From Sulfurimicrobium sp031426915 (lineage in GTDB: Bacteria; Pseudomonadota; Gammaproteobacteria; Burkholderiales; Sulfuricellaceae), in the NCBI GenBank assembly GCA_031426915.1, contig JASJPB010000004.1, positions 1-64,000 on the forward strand: 64,000 bases of DNA, in the 5' to 3' direction. The notes beneath the pieces were generated by a model that ran no database searches, had not been told where the DNA came from, and was given only the letters and a program-made list of their open reading frames with translations. Shown piece after piece: positions 62,366-64,000 of this stretch (positions are counted from its first letter, which is position 1; the number at the start of each line of letters is the position of its first letter). Position numbers and translations under genes: made by a program.

Positions 62366-62880
62366 ACCAATCTCCCATTCTTCACGCGGTAACCCGCCGT
62401 TGCCAGCCCGCCCAGCCCCTGCCCGCCATGGGCATGACAGATGGCGCACGCCAGCGCGTCCGCCGCATCGGCCTGGGGCATGCCTTCAAGATTGAGCAGA
62501 CGGCGCACCATTTCCTGCACCTGCTCCTTCCTGGCATGGCCGTTGCCCACCACCGCCTGTTTCACTTGCAGCGCAGTGTACTCCGCCACCGACAGGTTCT
62601 GCGCCACCAACGCACAGATCGCCGCGCCCCGCGCCTGGCCCAGCAACAGGGTGGATTGGGGATTGACGTTGACGAACACTTTTTCGATGGCCGACTGATC
62701 CGGCTGGTAAGTGGCGATCACCTCGCCGATGGAATCGAGAATGGTCTTGAGGCGCTGCGGCAATTCGCCAACGGGGGTTTTGATACAGCCGCTGGCGACA
62801 TAGTTCAACTGGCTGCCGGTTTTTGTGATGACGCCGAAACCGGTAACACGCAAGCCGGGGTCGATTCCTAGAATGCGGAT
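62362..62880 (-). CDS. ruvC: Holliday junction resolvase RuvC, start codon unusual
   Basis: About 172 residues if counted from 62880. The family opening IRILGIDPGLRVTGFGVI is present in frame, with the catalytic Asp in GIDPG, but no ATG, GTG or TTG precedes it: upstream in-frame codons are CTG, AAC, GGG, GCA, ACG, GTA and ATC. The first normal start (TTG 62853) would remove the catalytic Asp. GGGG lies 8 bases before the ATC at 62880. Later acidic residues (IEKVFVN, DAADALACAICH) are intact. It overlaps ruvA by 4 bases and follows yebC closely. A start at ATC, GTA or ACG, or a recent GTG to GTA change, are alternatives. Confidence 0.85.
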   Translation of the reverse strand: MRILGIDPGLRVTGFGVITKTGSQLNYVASGCIKTPVGELPQRLKTILDSIGEVIATYQPDQSAIEKVFVNVNPQSTLLLGQARGAAICALVAQNLSVAEYTALQVKQAVVGNGHARKEQVQEMVRRLLNLEGMPQADAADALACAICHAHGGQGLGGLATAGYRVKNGRLV

Positions 62881-62894
62881 TACCGTTGCCCCGT

Positions 62895-63620
62895 TCAGTC
62901 TTCGATGACGGCGGAGGTATATACCTCCTGCACGTCATCCAGCGCATCGAGCGCATCGAGCAGCTTCTGCATTTTCACCGCCTCGTCGCCGGTAAAAACG
63001 GCTTCGCTGTCGGGCTTCATGGTCACTTCGGCGATCTCCGCCTTGAGCCCGGCCTGTTCCAGCGCCGCCTTGACCGCCGCGAAGTCTCCGGGCGAGGTAA
63101 TCACTTCCACGCTGCCGTCGTCGTTGCTGAGCACGTCCTCGGCGCCCGCTTCCAGCGCCGCTTCCATCACCTTGTCCTCGCTGGTGCCGGGGGCGAAGAT
63201 GATCTGGCCGCAATGCTTGAACATGAACGCCACCGAACCGTCGGTGCCGAGATTGCCGCCATGCTTGGAAAACGCGTGCCGCACGTCGGCGACGGTGCGG
63301 GTGCGGTTATCGGTCAGGCAATCGACGATAATGGCCGCGCCGTTGATGCCGTAGCCCTCGTAACGAAGCTCTATATAATCCACGCCTTCCAGTTCGCCGG
63401 TGCCTTTCTTGACCGCGCGGTCGATGTTGTCGGCCGGCATGTTCACTTCCTTGGCCTTGTCGATGGCCAGCCTCAGGCGCGGGTTGAAGTTGGCGTCGCC
63501 GCCGCCCATCTTGGCGGCAACGGTAATTTCCTTGGAGAGCCGGGAGAAAATCTTGCCGCGCTTCTCGTCCTGACGCCCTTTTCTGTGCTGAATATTTGCC
63601 CACTTGCTATGACCGGCCAT
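62895..63620 (-). CDS. yebC: YebC/PmpR family regulator
   Basis: 241 residues. AGHSKWANIQHRKGRQDEKRGKIFSRL at the N-terminus, shown by positions 2-28, with YEGYGINGAAIIVDCLTDNRTRTVADVR and KHGGNLGTDGSVAFMF, are diagnostic. Members act as DNA-binding regulators or help ribosomes at proline stretches. It heads the yebC-ruvC-ruvA group as in most proteobacteria. A GGAGGTATATACCTCC palindrome lies near its 3' end (about 62918-62933). Confidence 0.95.
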   Translation of the reverse strand: MAGHSKWANIQHRKGRQDEKRGKIFSRLSKEITVAAKMGGGDANFNPRLRLAIDKAKEVNMPADNIDRAVKKGTGELEGVDYIELRYEGYGINGAAIIVDCLTDNRTRTVADVRHAFSKHGGNLGTDGSVAFMFKHCGQIIFAPGTSEDKVMEAALEAGAEDVLSNDDGSVEVITSPGDFAAVKAALEQAGLKAEIAEVTMKPDSEAVFTGDEAVKMQKLLDALDALDDVQEVYTSAVIED

Positions 63621-63703
63621 GACTTCCTCAATCTCGATGTTCAGTTTTAAACAGGCGTAATGTTACCATTCCGCCTTACCTTTAATCAAAGTTGGAGCGC
63701 CGC

Positions 63704-64000
63704 ATGGCCAACCCCCTGCTGATCGCCAAGAACGATGCCCGCGAACTTTTCCTGCTGCCGCAACTCGCCAACCGCCATGGCCTGATCGCGGGCGCCACCG
63801 GCAGCGGCAAGACAGTCACGCTGCAAGTGATGGCGGAACATTTCAGCCGCATCGGCGTGCCGGTGTTTATGGCCGACGTCAAGGGCGACCTCTCCGGCAT
63901 CAGCCAGCCCGGCACGGAAAAGCCCAGAATAGCCGAGCGCATTGAAAAGTTGGGGCTCACTGACTTTGCCTTTGAAGGCTGCCCGGTCGCCTTCTGGGAC
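63704..64000 (+). CDS. HerA-like / DUF853 ATPase, N-terminal part
   Basis: At least 99 codons, open to the window edge. The protein begins MANPLLIAKNDARELFLLPQ, has a Walker A in LIAGATGSGKTVTLQVMAEHF near residue 30 and VFMADVKGDLSGISQPG near 54, as in the DUF853 (HerA C-terminal-like) helicase family. GGAG lies before the ATG. Divergent from yebC. Function of the family is not settled; a DNA-translocase role is inferred from the fold. Confidence 0.82.
   Translation, partial: MANPLLIAKNDARELFLLPQLANRHGLIAGATGSGKTVTLQVMAEHFSRIGVPVFMADVKGDLSGISQPGTEKPRIAERIEKLGLTDFAFEGCPVAFWD

Overview
The window is a GC-rich, densely coded chromosomal segment of a betaproteobacterium. Gene content and order (ileS-lspA-fkpB-ispH; ruvCAB-ybgC-tolQRAB-pal-cpoB-queEC; EarP-type EF-P with Arg32; ppnP; DUF2788) fit the class. 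A flavocytochrome c sulfide dehydrogenase pair (fccAB), diheme cytochromes and a YeeE/YedE transporter point to a sulfur-oxidising lineage, perhaps in or near the Nitrosomonadales (Sulfuricella/Thiobacillus-like); this placement is inference. No rRNA, tRNA or CRISPR array was seen.

Layout. 1-1000: a structured repeat and a DUF4160/DUF2442 pair. 1.1-8.6 kb: ribF, a broken GxxExxY gene between 26-bp inverted arms, the ileS-lspA-fkpB-ispH-lytic transglycosylase run, and an OlsB-type acyltransferase. 8.7-20.9 kb: a defence island, all on the plus strand: hsdM, a GIY-YIG/REP cassette, hsdS, an AlbA_2 ATP-binding protein, hsdR, a YgjP-type metallopeptidase and a TOTE-type primase-helicase. 20.9-24 kb: cysS and glnS (minus). 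24.1-29.9 kb: a TPR protein, an L,D-transpeptidase, two cyclophilins, lpxH and a DAHP synthase homologue. 29.9-32.6 kb: cytochrome c4-like gene, fccB and fccA (minus). 32.8-36.8 kb: EamA transporter, CbiM-like protein, HAD phosphatase and a BtuCD-type ABC pair. 37-44.6 kb: GGDEF/EAL protein, pcnB, folK, deoxynucleoside kinase, panBC, a small NAD-binding protein (minus) and panD. 44.7-53.6 kb (minus): efp, earP, DJ-1, yajQ, ppnP, DUF2788, argG, argF, argD, rpsT and yeeE. 53.7-63.6 kb (minus): yebC-ruvC-ruvA-[hicA-hicB]-ruvB-ybgC-tolQRAB-pal-cpoB-queE-queC. A truncated HerA-like ATPase gene leaves the window at the right end.

Most of the window is housekeeping. The unusual material is small mobile or structured DNA lodged between housekeeping genes: (i) two 220-270 bp elements, each with a closing inverted repeat and two internal hairpins; (ii) a repeat family with 26-bp arms that appears once with a GxxExxY gene inside and twice as short empty pairs; (iii) a hicAB module placed exactly at the ruvA/ruvB junction and flanked by a 15-bp direct repeat; (iv) a REP/GIY-YIG cassette that separated hsdM from hsdS and left a partial duplication; (v) a REP-like palindrome read in frame inside hsdM. 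RuvC also lacks a normal start codon upstream of its catalytic aspartate. All functional calls come from reading the translated sequence and family knowledge; no database search was run.
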